NCBI GenBank assembly: GCA_015493525.1
Contig: WGCY01000032.1
Location: forward strand, 1-32,871
Reading direction: 5' to 3'
Source: Bacteroidales bacterium
Lineage (GTDB): Bacteria > Bacteroidota > Bacteroidia > Bacteroidales > F082
Length of the DNA stretch: 32,871 nt
The notes under the pieces are model-generated. The model was given only the letters and a program-made list of their open reading frames with translations, was not told the DNA's origin and ran no database searches. Positions 22,582 through 31,292 of this stretch are shown in pieces. The position numbers and the translations under genes are program-made. The first letter of the stretch is position 1. The number at the start of each line of letters is the position of its first letter.

Positions 22582-24366
22582 ATGTCAGACAATAAAGCAT
22601 TGAAAGGCGGCGAATTTCTCATTAAAGAAACCAAAGCTGCCGATATTTTTATTCCCGAAGAATTTAATGAAGAACAGCAAATGATGGCGCAGACCTGCCG
22701 TGATTTTACAGAAACACAGGCAATTCCCAACATCGACAAGCTGGAGCATCACGACAACGAACTGCTCACAAAATTGATGAAAGATGCAGGAGAACTCGGT
22801 TTGCTCGGTATTTCCGTTCCGGAAGAATATGAAGGTTTCGGCCAGAATTTTGTTACCTCCATGCTTACCGTGGAAGAAATGGGCAAAGGTTACAGCTTTG
22901 CTGTGGCATACTCGGCCCATACAGGCATCGGAACACTTCCTATCCTTTATTTTGGAAATGAAGAGCAAAAGAAGAAATACCTTCCCAAGTTGGCTTCCGG
23001 CGAATACATCGGGGCCTATGCGCTGACAGAGCCCGATGCCGGTTCCGACCCGAACAATGGCAAAACCAAAGCCACACTGAGCAAAGACGGGAAACATTAT
23101 GTCCTGAATGGCAGCAAAATGTGGATTACCAACGGCGGTATTGCCGACTTGTTTATCGTCTATGCCAAAATTGATGATGACAAAAACCTCAGCGCTTTCA
23201 TCGTTGAACGTGATACACCCGGATTTACAACCGGAGCGGAAGAGGACAAAATGGGAATCCGTGGTTCTTCTACCGTCCAAATTTTCTTTGATAACGCTGA
23301 GATTCCGGCAGAAAATCTTCTCGGAGAACGCAACGAAGGTTTCAAAATTGCCCTTTATATCCTGAACCTTGGTCGTATCAAACTGGCTGCTGCCACTACC
23401 GGTGCAGCCAAAGCAACCATTGATGCCAGTGTACAGTATGCCAACGAAAGAAAACAGTTTGGTACGGCTATTGCCAACTTTGGTGCCATCAAAACCAAAC
23501 TGGCCGAAATGGTCATCCGTACTTTTGCCAACGAATCATTGACTTATCGCGCCAGCCAAAATATTGATGATGCCATCAACCAGCTGGTTGCCGATGGAAT
23601 GGACAAAGGCAGGGCCTCTATTGAGGGCATTCGCCAGTATGCCATCGAAGCCTCCATCGCCAAAGTATTTGGCTCGGAAGCACTTGATTTTGTCGTTGAT
23701 GAAGGCGTTCAGATATACGGGGGCATGGGATATTCAGCCGAAACTGTTGTAGAACGCGCTTACCGCGACTCACGTATCAACCGGATTTTTGAAGGGACCA
23801 ACGAAATCAACCGGATGGTGGCCGTGGGCGAATTGCTGAAAAGAGGCATGAAAGGCGAAATAGACCTGCTTACTCCTGCCAAAGCTGTTGGCAAAGAGCT
23901 AATGGGTATTCCTGATTTTGGCAGCACGTCAATGGATTATTTTGAAACCAAACACAAACTTATCGTAAACTTCAAAAAAGCCATCCTTATGGTGGCCGGT
24001 GCCGCTTTGCAGAAATACACCACCACTTTCCAGAATGAGCAGGAAATTATGCTGAACATTGCCGACATGCTCATGAATACTTATGCTGCCGAATCGACCT
24101 TGTTGCGTGTGGAGAAACTGGCCGGTATGTACGATGAAAAGAAGTTGGAAATTTACAAAGATATCCTCGACGTATTCTTGTATGACACGGCAGCAAAAAT
24201 GAACAAAATCGGCGTTGATGCCGTTAACTCTTTTGCCGAAGGTGACGAACAGGCAGGTATGCTTATGGGCATGAAACGTTTTACCAAAGTTAATCCGGTA
24301 AACGTGAAAGAAGCCCGCAGAAAAATTGCCAACCAATTAATTGATGCAAACAAGTATAATTTTTAG
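22582..24366 (+). CDS. fadE: Acyl-CoA dehydrogenase, long form
   Basis: A 594-residue FAD enzyme for the first oxidation of acyl-CoA. The FAD/substrate motif YALTEPDAGSDP lies at about 147-158, WITNGGIADLFIVYAK is the following block, and IFEGTNEINR near 402-411 holds Glu404, the likely catalytic base as in VLCAD/FadE-type enzymes. A C-terminal extension of about 170 residues makes it longer than the ~380-residue short/medium-chain forms and suits long-chain substrates. No electron-transfer flavoprotein gene is in the window. It is followed by a terminator at 24379-24412. Confidence 0.94.
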   Translation: MSDNKALKGGEFLIKETKAADIFIPEEFNEEQQMMAQTCRDFTETQAIPNIDKLEHHDNELLTKLMKDAGELGLLGISVPEEYEGFGQNFVTSMLTVEEMGKGYSFAVAYSAHTGIGTLPILYFGNEEQKKKYLPKLASGEYIGAYALTEPDAGSDPNNGKTKATLSKDGKHYVLNGSKMWITNGGIADLFIVYAKIDDDKNLSAFIVERDTPGFTTGAEEDKMGIRGSSTVQIFFDNAEIPAENLLGERNEGFKIALYILNLGRIKLAAATTGAAKATIDASVQYANERKQFGTAIANFGAIKTKLAEMVIRTFANESLTYRASQNIDDAINQLVADGMDKGRASIEGIRQYAIEASIAKVFGSEALDFVVDEGVQIYGGMGYSAETVVERAYRDSRINRIFEGTNEINRMVAVGELLKRGMKGEIDLLTPAKAVGKELMGIPDFGSTSMDYFETKHKLIVNFKKAILMVAGAALQKYTTTFQNEQEIMLNIADMLMNTYAAESTLLRVEKLAGMYDEKKLEIYKDILDVFLYDTAAKMNKIGVDAVNSFAEGDEQAGMLMGMKRFTKVNPVNVKEARRKIANQLIDANKYNF

Positions 24367-24378
24367 TTAACAACTACC

Positions 24379-24412
24379 TGAGGGACAGAAATCATCTGTC
24401 CCTCATTTTTTA
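24379..24412 (+). terminator. Intrinsic terminator after the acyl-CoA dehydrogenase gene
   Basis: TGAGGGACAGA (24379-24389) pairs perfectly with TCTGTCCCTCA (24395-24405) around a 5-nt loop and is followed by six T. Confidence 0.85.
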
Positions 24413-24430
24413 ATACAGCAGGGAGCAAGC

Positions 24431-24910
24431 ATGGCAAAAAACAAAGATTTCAGGAAACTGGCCAACAACCCATTTCGGTTAAAACTGTTTTTCATTAAGC
24501 ATATGCCCATGGGGTTGCTGAACGGCCTGCGTATTGTGGAGCTTGATAAAAAACATGCCAGCGTTTCTGTCCCTTATAATTACCTGACAAAAAATCCGTT
24601 CCATTCGTTGTATTTTGCCGTACAATCTATGGCTGCCGAGCTGTCTTCAGGGGCCATGGCCATTGCCGAAGTCAAAGCGGCACCCCGGCCTGTATCCATG
24701 CTGGTCTTCGACACAGAGGCCAAGTTCACCAAGAAAGCACAGAGTAAAGTAACTTTTACCTGTAACGACGGGGAAGCCATTAGCCGGGCCGTACAGGAGA
24801 CATTGAAAACAGGAGAAGGACGAACCGTTACCATCACTTCCATCGGAATTGATGCAAAAGGCAACCAGGTATCCGAGTTTCATTTTACCTGGACTTTCAA
24901 GGCAAAATAA
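24431..24910 (+). CDS. DUF4442 hot-dog-fold protein (thioesterase-like)
   Basis: A 159-residue protein that I recognise as DUF4442, a hot-dog-fold family related to acyl-CoA thioesterases. The pattern is a helix then YNYLTKNPFHSLYFAVQSMAAEL, the central hot-dog helix, then strands ending in SEFHFTWTF. Family members are largely uncharacterised. Placed in the beta-oxidation locus just before two acyl-CoA synthetases, it may hydrolyse or bind acyl-CoA and balance activation, which is inference. A terminator lies between it and the acyl-CoA dehydrogenase gene. Confidence 0.82.
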   Translation: MAKNKDFRKLANNPFRLKLFFIKHMPMGLLNGLRIVELDKKHASVSVPYNYLTKNPFHSLYFAVQSMAAELSSGAMAIAEVKAAPRPVSMLVFDTEAKFTKKAQSKVTFTCNDGEAISRAVQETLKTGEGRTVTITSIGIDAKGNQVSEFHFTWTFKAK

Positions 24911-24983
24911 TTTTATAATCATTAACTTAATTGCGTGCGTATAGAAAATTTTACAAATTCATTCAACATTTTAACCTAAAAAA

Positions 24984-26813
24984 ATGACCTTGAAATTTGA
25001 ACGGAATTTTGACATTCTCGACCAAAATGTCAAAAATCACAACCTGAAAATCGCTCTTTCCATAAAAAGAAACGGCCGCTGGGAAAACTTTAGTACCAAC
25101 GAGTACAAAGAAGCTGTGGATAACTTCAGCTATGGGCTGCTGGCCATGGGATTTAAAAAAGGGGACAAAATACTAACCATTTCTAACAACCGGCCCGAAT
25201 GGAACTTCGCCGACATGGGCATGGGACAGATTGGCGTTGTCCATGTTCCTGTTTATCCCAATATTGGGCCAAAGGAACACAGCTATATCCTGGAACATTC
25301 TGATTCAAGGCTTATTATCGTTTCCTCAAAAGAGCTTTATAATAAAATAAAACCCTTGGCTGACAAGATTCCCAAAATCGAAAATATCTACTCCTACGAT
25401 AAGATTGAAGGCATTCCCCACTGGCGTGAAATTGTTGAACTGGGAAAGAAAAACAAAGCCAAATTCGAAAAGGAGCTCCCCAAAATAAAAGATGGCGTTT
25501 CCAAAGATGATTTATTGTCAATCATTTATACCTCCGGAACCACAGGCCGTCCAAAAGGGGTCATGCTTACCCATTTTAATTTGATGAGCAATGTAATGGC
25601 CGCCGCACCCCTGCAACCCGTTGTTGCCAACGACCGGTGGCTCAGTTTCCTTCCCCTGTGTCATGTGCTTGAGCGAATGGTGAATTACTCCGTCCAGGCA
25701 TTGGGTTTAGAATGTTATTATGCCGAAAGTATTGACACCATAGGCGAAAACCTGAATGAAATTCATGCCCATGGTTTTACGGCTGTTCCCAGGGTTATCG
25801 AGAAATTTTACGACAAAATTATGCTCAGCGGCAAAGAGCTCACAGGAATAAAACGAAAAATATTTGATTGGGCAGTGGATGTAGGTGCTGCCTACGAAGA
25901 TGACCCGGCAAAGCGCAAACCTTTTTATAATACCAAGTTGTCTCTCGCCCGGAAACTGGTCTTCAGCAAATGGATAGAGGCCCTGGGCGGCAACCTGAAA
26001 GTCATTATCTCCGGCGGTGCTGCCCTGCAACCACGGCTGGCCCGCATTTTCAGTGCTGCCGGAATTAGCATTGCCCAGGGATACGGTCTATCGGAGACTT
26101 CTCCCACAGTTTCCGTTAACCACGGCGAATACCCGCTGATGCAAGCCGGTAGTGTGGGCGCAGTCATTGATAATGTGGAAGTCAAAATTGCCGAAGATGG
26201 CGAAATCCTCATGCGTGGCCCCAGCCTTATGATCGGCTATTACAAAGACCCGGAAAAAACCAAAGAAGTCATCGACAAAGAGGGTTATTTCCATACCGGC
26301 GATGTGGGAAAAATGGAAAACGGCGTGTTGTGGATTACTGACCGGAAAAAGGAAATCTTTAAGCTTTCGACCGGTAAATATGTGGCACCCCAAATTGTAG
26401 AAAATCGTTTCAAAGAATCCCCGCTTATTGAACAAATTCTTGTGGTGGGCGAAGGGGAGAAATTTGCTGCTGCCATCATCAGCCCCAATTTTCATTACCT
26501 GCACGGATGGTGTTTTAAAAACAATGTGAAATTCCGGGATAATACCGACCTCGTCCGCCATCCAAAAGTGTTGGCCCGGTATCAGGAAGAAGTAGACAGG
26601 ATTAACCAAACCCTGGGCAGGCACCGCCAGATAAAGAAATTTGAATTGACATGCCGGGAATGGACAACGGAAACCGGAGAACTGTCCCCTACCCTAAAGT
26701 TAAAAAGGGTTTACCTGAAAAAACTTTACAAAACAAAACTCGACCATATTTACGGGTATACGGAAGACTTTGGCGATCTGGGACTGGACAAAAAAGATAA
26801 AAACAAATTCTGA
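24984..26813 (+). CDS. Long-chain acyl-CoA synthetase 1 (fadD-like)
   Basis: A 609-residue AMP-forming ligase of the Faa1-type long-chain branch. It activates fatty acids with ATP and CoA. The phosphate loop is YTSGTTGRPKG (182-192), followed by the QGYGLSETSP adenine motif, YFHTGDVG, and the hinge DRKKEIFKLSTGKYVAP with the C-terminal domain after it. It has no signal peptide and is expected at the inner face of the membrane. The next gene is a close copy: most of the protein is near-identical, but the segment after the phosphate loop (AAAPLQPVVAND) differs. Confidence 0.95.
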   Translation: MTLKFERNFDILDQNVKNHNLKIALSIKRNGRWENFSTNEYKEAVDNFSYGLLAMGFKKGDKILTISNNRPEWNFADMGMGQIGVVHVPVYPNIGPKEHSYILEHSDSRLIIVSSKELYNKIKPLADKIPKIENIYSYDKIEGIPHWREIVELGKKNKAKFEKELPKIKDGVSKDDLLSIIYTSGTTGRPKGVMLTHFNLMSNVMAAAPLQPVVANDRWLSFLPLCHVLERMVNYSVQALGLECYYAESIDTIGENLNEIHAHGFTAVPRVIEKFYDKIMLSGKELTGIKRKIFDWAVDVGAAYEDDPAKRKPFYNTKLSLARKLVFSKWIEALGGNLKVIISGGAALQPRLARIFSAAGISIAQGYGLSETSPTVSVNHGEYPLMQAGSVGAVIDNVEVKIAEDGEILMRGPSLMIGYYKDPEKTKEVIDKEGYFHTGDVGKMENGVLWITDRKKEIFKLSTGKYVAPQIVENRFKESPLIEQILVVGEGEKFAAAIISPNFHYLHGWCFKNNVKFRDNTDLVRHPKVLARYQEEVDRINQTLGRHRQIKKFELTCREWTTETGELSPTLKLKRVYLKKLYKTKLDHIYGYTEDFGDLGLDKKDKNKF

Positions 26814-26866
26814 TAATTCTTAATGCGTCATGCTCAATTTTTTTATTAACCTACAATAAATACGCC

Positions 26867-28702
26867 ATGGACCTGGAAAGAAATTTTGATATTCTCGACC
26901 AAAACGTCAAAGAAAACAACCAAAAGATAGCACTCTCCATCAAAAGAAACGGTCGCTGGGAAAATTTCAGCACCAATGAGTATAAAGAGATGGTTGACAA
27001 CTTCAGCTACGGATTGCTGGCTTTGGGATTTAAAAAGGGGGATAAAATCCTGACTATTTCCAACAACCGTCCCGAATGGAATTTTGCCGACATGGGCATG
27101 GGGCAAATTGGTGTGGTACACGTTCCTGTCTATCCCAATATCGGCCCGCATGAGCATCGTTACATATTGGAACATTCCGATGCCCGCCTGGCTATCCTGT
27201 CATCCAAAGAATATTATGATAAGATTAAACCGCTGGCTGATGAAGTTCCGAAAATTGAAAACATATACACCTACGACAAGGTTGCTGGCGTCCCCAATTG
27301 GCGTGAAATTGTGGAATTGGGAAAGAAAAACAAGGCCAGGTTTGAGAAAGGGTTACCCAAAATAAAAGAGAGCATCTCCAAAGACGATTTGCTTTCCATT
27401 ATCTACACATCCGGTACCACCGGCCGCTCCAAAGGTGTCATGCTCACCCATTACAACTTCATGAGCAATGTTACCGCTACCCGCAACCTGCTTGACGTAG
27501 ATGCCGGTGACCGCTGGCTCAGTTTTTTGCCCATGTGCCACGTGCTGGAGAGAATGGTAAACTATCTTGTCCAGGCCAAAGGGCTGGGGGTCTATTATGT
27601 GGAAAGTATTGACACCATCGGTGAAAACATCAACGAAGTACACCCACATGGTTTTGCCACTGTTCCGCGTGTTTTGGAGAAACTTTTCGACAAAATTATG
27701 CTCAAGGGCAAAGAGCTATCGGGAATTAAACGCTGGCTGTTCGATTGGGCTGTGGAGCTTGGCGTACAATACGACGACAACCCGGCTAACCGGAGCAACA
27801 TGTACAATAAAAAGTTGAACATTGCACGGAAATTAATTTTTAGCAAATGGCAGGAAGCACTCGGCGGAGAGCTGAAAGTGGTTATATCGGGAGGGGCAGC
27901 CCTGCAACCCAGGCTGGCCAGGCTTTTTAGTGCCGTAGGAATTAAAATTGCACAAGGTTACGGCTTGACGGAGACCTCTCCCGTAATTTCGGTTAACTAT
28001 GGTGACTATCCGACTATGCAAGCCGGAAGTGTTGGCCCTGTGCTGGACAATATTGAAGTGAAAATGGCCGAAGATGGCGAAATCCTTATGCGTGGCCCCA
28101 GCCTAATGGTAGGTTATTATAAAGATCCGGAAAAGACCAAAGAAGCCATTGATGAACAAGGGTTCTTCCACACAGGCGACATAGGAAAAATTGAGAACGG
28201 TGCCCTATGGATTACCGACCGGAAAAAAGAAATCTTTAAACTTTCCACCGGGAAATATGTGGCACCACAGATTGTGGAGAATGTTTTTAAGGAATCACCC
28301 CTCATCGAACAGATTCTCGTTGTAGGTGAAGGCGAGAAGTTCGCTGCAGCCATCATCAGCCCCAATTTCCACTACCTCCACGGATGGTGTTTTAAAAACA
28401 ACATAAAATTCCGGGATAACCGCGATTTGGTCCATCATGAGAAAGTCAGGGCACGTTATCAGGAAGAAATAGACAGAATTAACAAAAGTCTGGGGCGGCA
28501 TCGCCAGATTAAGAAATTTGCGCTGACATGCCGGGAATGGTCCACGGAAACCGGTGAGCTCTCCCCTACCCTGAAACTGAAAAGAAACCAGCTGAAAAAA
28601 GTATATAAAACCAAGTTGGACAACATGTACGGTTACACGGACGACTACGGCGACCTTGGCCTGGTGGGAACCGTCAACACCAATAAAGGGAAAAAAGAAT
28701 AA
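26867..28702 (+). CDS. Long-chain acyl-CoA synthetase 2 (fadD-like), tandem paralogue
   Basis: A 611-residue AMP-forming ligase, by eye about four-fifths identical to its upstream neighbour. The phosphate loop YTSGTTGRSKG (180-190) has Ser in place of Pro, and the QGYGLTETSP, FFHTGDIG and DRKKEIFKLSTGKYVAP motifs are intact. Differences concentrate after the phosphate loop (ATRNLLDVDAGD) and in YLVQAKGLGVYYVESID, areas that may shape the acyl pocket, so the two copies may favour different chain types. Both frames are intact, so this is a retained duplication. A terminator follows at 28728-28767. Confidence 0.95.
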   Translation: MDLERNFDILDQNVKENNQKIALSIKRNGRWENFSTNEYKEMVDNFSYGLLALGFKKGDKILTISNNRPEWNFADMGMGQIGVVHVPVYPNIGPHEHRYILEHSDARLAILSSKEYYDKIKPLADEVPKIENIYTYDKVAGVPNWREIVELGKKNKARFEKGLPKIKESISKDDLLSIIYTSGTTGRSKGVMLTHYNFMSNVTATRNLLDVDAGDRWLSFLPMCHVLERMVNYLVQAKGLGVYYVESIDTIGENINEVHPHGFATVPRVLEKLFDKIMLKGKELSGIKRWLFDWAVELGVQYDDNPANRSNMYNKKLNIARKLIFSKWQEALGGELKVVISGGAALQPRLARLFSAVGIKIAQGYGLTETSPVISVNYGDYPTMQAGSVGPVLDNIEVKMAEDGEILMRGPSLMVGYYKDPEKTKEAIDEQGFFHTGDIGKIENGALWITDRKKEIFKLSTGKYVAPQIVENVFKESPLIEQILVVGEGEKFAAAIISPNFHYLHGWCFKNNIKFRDNRDLVHHEKVRARYQEEIDRINKSLGRHRQIKKFALTCREWSTETGELSPTLKLKRNQLKKVYKTKLDNMYGYTDDYGDLGLVGTVNTNKGKKE

Positions 28703-28727
28703 AATCTCAGATTAACTTGTTTACCAT

Positions 28728-28767
28728 GCCCCGTTGCGACTTTCTTGTCAGCACGGGGCTTTTTTTG
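28728..28767 (+). terminator. Intrinsic terminator at the end of the beta-oxidation locus
   Basis: GCCCCGT (28728-28734) pairs with ACGGGGC (28753-28759) across an 18-nt loop, followed by seven T. Confidence 0.75.
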
Positions 28768-28809
28768 CTTTTCCACAATTTCCTCTTTCAGGTCGATAAA
28801 GCCTTGGCT

Positions 28810-28832
28810 GGTCGGGATTTGCAATCCCGACC
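28810..28832. repeat. REP-like 10-bp perfect hairpin, copy 2
   Basis: GGTCGGGATT and AATCCCGACC pair perfectly around TGC. It is the reverse-orientation counterpart of 15503-15525, including the preceding GCT. It differs from it by A-T to G-C in one stem pair, so pairing is preserved. Confidence 0.7.
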
Positions 28833-28844
28833 CAAAGGACTATA

Positions 28845-28857
28845 GGATTTTCAATCC
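28845..28857. repeat. Second, shorter REP-like hairpin
   Basis: GGATT/AATCC around TTC, 12 bp after the previous hairpin, so the two look like a REP doublet. The remainder of the 28703-29003 gap holds the terminator at its left end and the gap promoter at its right end; I see no gene in it. Confidence 0.45.
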
Positions 28858-28971
28858 GGTTTTTACCATCTCACCGCCCGGGAATGAACGCCCAGGCAAT
28901 GATTTGAGCCATTCGCCTTCGACGGACTAATATTTTCCTCTTGATTATAGAAAAGAATGGCTTCAGTTTCC

Positions 28972-28979
28972 TAACTTTG
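28972..28979 (+). promoter_or_regulatory. -7 promoter element for gap
   Basis: TAACTTTG matches TAnnTTTG, 24 bp before the preferred ATG at 29004. It lies inside the longer frame from 28941, which supports the shorter start. Confidence 0.55.
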
Positions 28980-29003
28980 CCGCGACCAATTACAGCGAAA
29001 CAG

Positions 29004-30020
29004 ATGAACAAAAAAATACGTATTGCCATTAACGGTTTCGGGCGCATTGGGCGCATCACTTTCCGGAACATTCAGAAAAAAGAGAACATGGAAGTCGTTG
29101 CCATCAACGACCTTACCGATGCCGCCAACCTGGCCCACTTGCTTAAATACGACTCGGTGCACGGGCAATTTGACGGTACCGTGGAACACAACGGCGGCCA
29201 TATATACGTTAACAGTAAACAAATTATTGTTTTAAGCGAACCTGATCCGGCCAAACTTCCCTGGAAGAAGCTGAATATAGATGTTGTGATAGAGTCGACC
29301 GGCCAGTTTGTGGAACGCGATGAAGCCATCAAACACGTGGAAAAATCAGGGGCCCGTAAAGTGATTATTTCTGCTCCGGCCAAAGGCGAACGCTATGATG
29401 TAAAATACGTCGTGCTCGGTGTAAACGAAGCTATCATCGACAAAAACGATGTTGTCATCTCCAACGCTTCCTGTACCACCAACAACGTGGCACCACTCAT
29501 CATGATACTGGATGAACTGTGGGGTATCGACAAAGCCTTTATGACCACCGTTCACTCCTACACCAAAGACCAGAATATAGTGGACGGGCCACACACGGAT
29601 TGGCGTCGTGGGCGTGCTGCTGCCTACTCCATCGTACCAACTACCACCGGAGCCGCCAAAGCTGCCTCAAAAATATTCCCACACCTGGCAAAAAATCTTG
29701 GGGGTGCCGGTATTCGTGTTCCCGTTCCGGATGGTTCGCTCACCGACCTCACCTGCACGTTAAAGAAATCTACCAGCGTGGAAGAAATCAATGCTGCTTT
29801 TAAAAAAGCCGCCGGAGGAAGGTTAAAAGGAATTTTACAATACACCGAAGATCCCATTGTTTCCGCTGACATTATTGGAAACCCCTATTCGGCTGTCTTC
29901 GATGCCAACCTGACGGCCGTTTTGGGCGACAAAAACAAACTGGTAAAAGTGGTGGCCTGGTACGACAACGAGATGGGATACTCCAGCCGGCTGGTGGAAC
30001 TGGTGGAGAAGTTTGTATGA
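29004..30020 (+). CDS. gap: Glyceraldehyde-3-phosphate dehydrogenase, type I
   Basis: A 338-residue glycolytic enzyme from ATG 29004 (MNKKIRIAINGFGRIGR). The NAD loop is INGFGRIGR near the N-terminus, catalytic Cys157 lies in SNASCTTN, the partner His lies in TTVHSYTKDQ, and KVVAWYDNEMGYS is near the C-terminus. The frame is open back to 28941, but the extra 21 residues overlap the -7 element and do not resemble the family's N-terminus. It appears monocistronic; no terminator is seen before the convergent regulator gene. Confidence 0.97.
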   Translation: MNKKIRIAINGFGRIGRITFRNIQKKENMEVVAINDLTDAANLAHLLKYDSVHGQFDGTVEHNGGHIYVNSKQIIVLSEPDPAKLPWKKLNIDVVIESTGQFVERDEAIKHVEKSGARKVIISAPAKGERYDVKYVVLGVNEAIIDKNDVVISNASCTTNNVAPLIMILDELWGIDKAFMTTVHSYTKDQNIVDGPHTDWRRGRAAAYSIVPTTTGAAKAASKIFPHLAKNLGGAGIRVPVPDGSLTDLTCTLKKSTSVEEINAAFKKAAGGRLKGILQYTEDPIVSADIIGNPYSAVFDANLTAVLGDKNKLVKVVAWYDNEMGYSSRLVELVEKFV

Positions 30021-30044
30021 GGAAAAAGGAGGCGGGGTAAAGGA

Positions 30045-30072
30045 GTCAGAAGTCCGAAGTCCGGAGTCAGAA
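30045..30072. repeat. GAAGTCC-heptad intergenic repeat
   Basis: GTCAGAAGTCCGAAGTCCGG and what follows is a short heptad array in the 65-bp gap between gap and the regulator gene. It shares GTCAGAAGTCCGAAG with the reverse complement of 11762-11781, the core of the dispersed repeat. Confidence 0.5.
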
Positions 30073-30085
30073 ACGGGAAATTAGG

Positions 30086-30742
30086 TCAGTCAATCTGGAT
30101 AATGTTGTTTTTAATGGCAAACTTCACCAGATCCACGGTGGTTTTCAGTTCTATTTTTTTCATAATATTGTTTTTGTGCGTTTCCACCGTTCGCACACTG
30201 ATAAACAATTTCTCCGCAATATGGCGGTTCGACATCCCTTCGGCAAACAGTTTAAAAACCTCCAACTCTCTCGGCGAGAGCTGTTTCAACTTGTTCTCCT
30301 TCTCCACAGGGCCGATTTTCTGATCAGACAGATAGCTATGTAATAAAATATCGGTAATACTTTTGGCATAATATTCGTAACCATTGCGCAAAGTGTAAAT
30401 AGCTTCCAAAATCTCCGAACGGTTGGCATCACTGCCTATATGCCCTTTGGCCCCTGCTTTGATGCTACGCAGAATAAATTTCTCATCATTAAACATGGAA
30501 AGCACCAGCATCTTGGCCTTTGAAAAATGTTGCAAAAACAGTTTTATGTCATCAATAACCTTTTCAGAAACAGAATAAACCATGGTCAATGTCACATGAA
30601 CAGGATGCTGAGGCGGGTTTTTGATAAGATCTTCCAGAGAATCGTAACAACCCGCGATTTCAATATCATCAGAGTTATTCAACAAAGCCTTTAGGGCATC
30701 AGAAATAACCGGAAAAGGATTGACAAGGACAACGTAAATCAT
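30086..30742 (-). CDS. LuxR/NarL-type regulator with a degenerate (phosphorylation-site-less) receiver domain
   Basis: A 218-residue protein with a receiver-like domain (1-120) and a GerE/LuxR helix-turn-helix (LSPRELEVFKLFAEGMSNRHI from 155, then VRTVETHKNNIMKKI to about 197). The output domain is canonical. In the receiver the usual Asp-Asp after strand 1 is Asn8-Pro9, the phosphoacceptor Asp after strand 3 is Thr53, and the Lys of strand 5 is Ser104; only Ser82 of the usual set is kept. Ordinary phosphorylation is therefore unlikely. No histidine kinase is adjacent. It may act constitutively or respond to protein or ligand binding. Target genes are unknown. Confidence 0.88.
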   Translation of the reverse strand: MIYVVLVNPFPVISDALKALLNNSDDIEIAGCYDSLEDLIKNPPQHPVHVTLTMVYSVSEKVIDDIKLFLQHFSKAKMLVLSMFNDEKFILRSIKAGAKGHIGSDANRSEILEAIYTLRNGYEYYAKSITDILLHSYLSDQKIGPVEKENKLKQLSPRELEVFKLFAEGMSNRHIAEKLFISVRTVETHKNNIMKKIELKTTVDLVKFAIKNNIIQID

Positions 30743-31175
30743 GAAACCATTATTTTTCTGCCGGCGAAGTTAATAAAAGTATTTGATTATCCTCAACCTG
30801 TAAACGGCTGCTCAAAGTACAGGACAAAGACAGGCTGATGCCTGTTTTTATACACGAAACATTTTACACTGTCCAGCCAACCCCATCAGGAACGAAATAG
30901 TGAAGAAATCAGTAAAAGAAGATTATCTGGGGCATTATTAGACAAATTTCAAATCGACTAACATGGGCTTTATGTACTAAAAGACATCCAACAACATATC
31001 GCACCTAACAAGTTATCCCATGAAGTCGTAAAGTTCAGGGGTGTTTTATCATTGATAAGACACACAAGATGAATATATTACATATATAATCTAATCGTTA
31101 TTCTTGTTTTAAGAATCAGTAAAAGCAATGTTTTTAAGAAATAAATAAAATAATTTTTTATTTAATATTATTTTT
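30743..31175. other. AT-rich intergenic region, no gene seen
   Basis: About 430 bp between the divergent regulator gene and the repeat-protein gene. No frame longer than a few tens of codons with a family signature is seen, nor any tRNA, riboswitch or clear hairpin-plus-T-run. I found no TAnnTTTG element for the regulator gene in its first 60 bp. Confidence 0.4.
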
Positions 31176-31183
31176 TACATTTG
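31176..31183 (+). promoter_or_regulatory. -7 promoter element for the repeat-protein gene
   Basis: TACATTTG matches TAnnTTTG and lies 109 bp before the ATG at 31293, which would leave an AT-rich leader of about 100 nt. Confidence 0.45.
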
Positions 31184-31292
31184 CGCCCAAAATTATTTAA
31201 GGGATGAATTACTTAAATTCTTAAATGAAGTTAACTGAATTTTATAACATTTGAAGAAAAGAGACCTTTTTTCAAAATTAAATTTTTGCAGG

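Noticed and set aside
28941-29003. N-terminal extension of glyceraldehyde-3-phosphate dehydrogenase
   Set aside because: The extension overlaps the -7 element at 28972-28979, and the family's N-terminus begins at ATG 29004.
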